Shown here: in pieces, positions 63,528 to 64,000 of the stretch
How positions within the stretch are numbered: position 1 is the stretch's first letter
Layout of the letters: the number at the start of each line of letters is the position of its first letter
NCBI GenBank assembly: GCA_031180805.1
Contig: JAPSLL010000001.1
Location: forward strand, 184,648-248,647
From: Bacillus sp. (in: firmicutes)
GTDB lineage: Bacteria; Bacillota; Bacilli; Bacillales; Bacillaceae
DNA length: 64,000 nt
Reading direction: 5' to 3'
The notes under the pieces: model-generated
What the model was told of the DNA's origin: nothing
Database searches by the model: none
The model's input: only the letters and a program-made list of their open reading frames with translations
Program-made: the position numbers and the translations under genes

Positions 63528-63917
63528 ATGATTCAACGATTTATCGAAATAGGTGAAGGGTATTCTGACATTTATGAATTACTTGAAACAGCCAAAGCCA
63601 ATAAACATAGAGTTTCAAGACTTTTAGTACTTCATACCGAGGTGAATAATAATCCAGTTTCATCTTTAGTTGTTGCAATGCAGCCAACAAATCCAGGTGA
63701 ATTCCAAGCATTATATATATGTCGAGAGGGGATCCCGAATCCACATGTGAAAGCAAATAAACGATATGACCTTTTTAAAGAACTTGCAACTTATTTACAA
63801 ATGGATATCATTGAACTCGATGTAAAGCCTTCAACGATTTTTTCAGAAATTGATTTATACTATCAACACTTAATTGGAATCTTAAGGCTTAATCATTATA
63901 TTCCTCCGTTACGATAA
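63528..63917 (+). CDS. conserved Bacillaceae protein of unknown function
   Basis: A 129-aa soluble protein beginning MIQRFIEIGEGYSDIYELLE. I believe it belongs to a small Bacillus family recently labelled DUF7147 and sometimes mislabelled methylthioribose kinase, but no kinase motif is present. Segments that look conserved are ANKHRVSRLL, EFQALYICREGIPNP, NKRYDLFKELA and ILRLNHYIPPLR. AAGGGGGAG lies 7 bases before the ATG. It is convergent with nothing inside the window and is followed by a hairpin. Confidence 0.75.
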   Translation: MIQRFIEIGEGYSDIYELLETAKANKHRVSRLLVLHTEVNNNPVSSLVVAMQPTNPGEFQALYICREGIPNPHVKANKRYDLFKELATYLQMDIIELDVKPSTIFSEIDLYYQHLIGILRLNHYIPPLR

Positions 63918-63923
63918 CAAATG

Positions 63924-63966
63924 AAAGCTGGTGACTCAAAAGGTTCTGAGTCACCAGCTTTAAAAT
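63924..63966. terminator. hairpin after the unknown gene
   Basis: AAAGCTGGTGACTCA-AAAGGTTC-TGAGTCACCAGCTTT is a perfect 15-base-pair stem. Downstream on the plus strand is AAAATAAGAC and on the minus strand CATTTG, so there is no clean T-run; the closing AAA/TTT pairs may substitute. It shares the 14-mer GGTGACTCAAAAGG with the long hairpin near 61944-61960. Confidence 0.6.
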
Positions 63967-64000
63967 AAGACTTTTGTTTGGCTCTCTTATATATGACAAA

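Overview
The window is a chromosomal segment from a low-GC, endospore-forming Firmicute of the Bacillaceae. The evidence is that nearly every protein aligns from memory with a Bacillus subtilis counterpart in the same order (the yln-pyr-ylm-dcw-ylb region), that sporulation genes are present (spoIIGA, sigE, sigG, spoVD, spoVE, gerR, ylbJ, ylmC), and that regulation is of Gram-positive type (PyrR attenuators, a T-box). The species cannot be named from this sequence alone. Most of the window is in reverse orientation, so on the minus strand it is read from high to low coordinates. There are no tRNA or rRNA genes, no CRISPR array, no prophage and no intact insertion sequence.

Layout by position. 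1-5344: assimilatory sulfate reduction and siroheme operon (cysH-cysP-sat-cysC-sumT-sirB-sirC, minus strand; sirC is cut by the window edge). 5345-6986: a small lineage-specific pocket with a membrane protein of about 92 aa (plus) and a thioredoxin-like protein (minus). 6987-18930: the complete pyrimidine operon pyrR-pyrP-pyrB-pyrC-pyrAA-pyrAB-pyrK-pyrD-pyrF-pyrE, with one sigma-A promoter, three PyrR-type attenuators and a terminator. 18967-24350: rluD-like ylyB, lspA, the DksA-like ylyA, and ileS behind a T-box leader. 24351-28505: divIVA and the ylm genes, including sepF. 28506-31904: sigG, sigE and spoIIGA with promoter elements that can be read by eye. 31905-51696: the division and cell-wall cluster mraZ-rsmH-ftsL-pbpB-spoVD-murE-mraY-murD-spoVE-murG-murB-divIB-ylxW-ylxX-sbp-ftsA-ftsZ. 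51821-63063: bshC, panE, ylbP, gerR, rpmF, ylbN, tmcAL, ylbL, ylbK, ylbJ, coaD, rsmD. 63064-63917: a structured, terminator-ended RNA candidate and a conserved protein of unknown function.

How the genes work together: the cys genes turn sulfate into sulfite, and the siroheme genes make the cofactor that sulfite reductase needs (the reductase itself is not in the window). The pyr genes make UMP de novo, with UMP-sensing PyrR as the switch. The dcw cluster makes the lipid II precursor and the divisome, with two sporulation members (spoVD, spoVE) embedded. SpoIIGA-sigE-sigG is the early mother-cell/forespore sigma cascade.

Most of the window is ordinary and well conserved. The observations most worth a second look are: a sumT gene whose only possible full-length start is AUA; a run of four hairpins ended by a strong plus-strand terminator near 63165-63402 (possible small RNA or ylbH-leader relative); a hairpin with a stem of about 36 bp at 61866-61968 that shares a 14-mer with another hairpin at 63930; a 10-bp-phased GTGG array in front of mraZ; and several REP-like GGGGAC palindromes. 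I did not find a clearly new multi-gene system.
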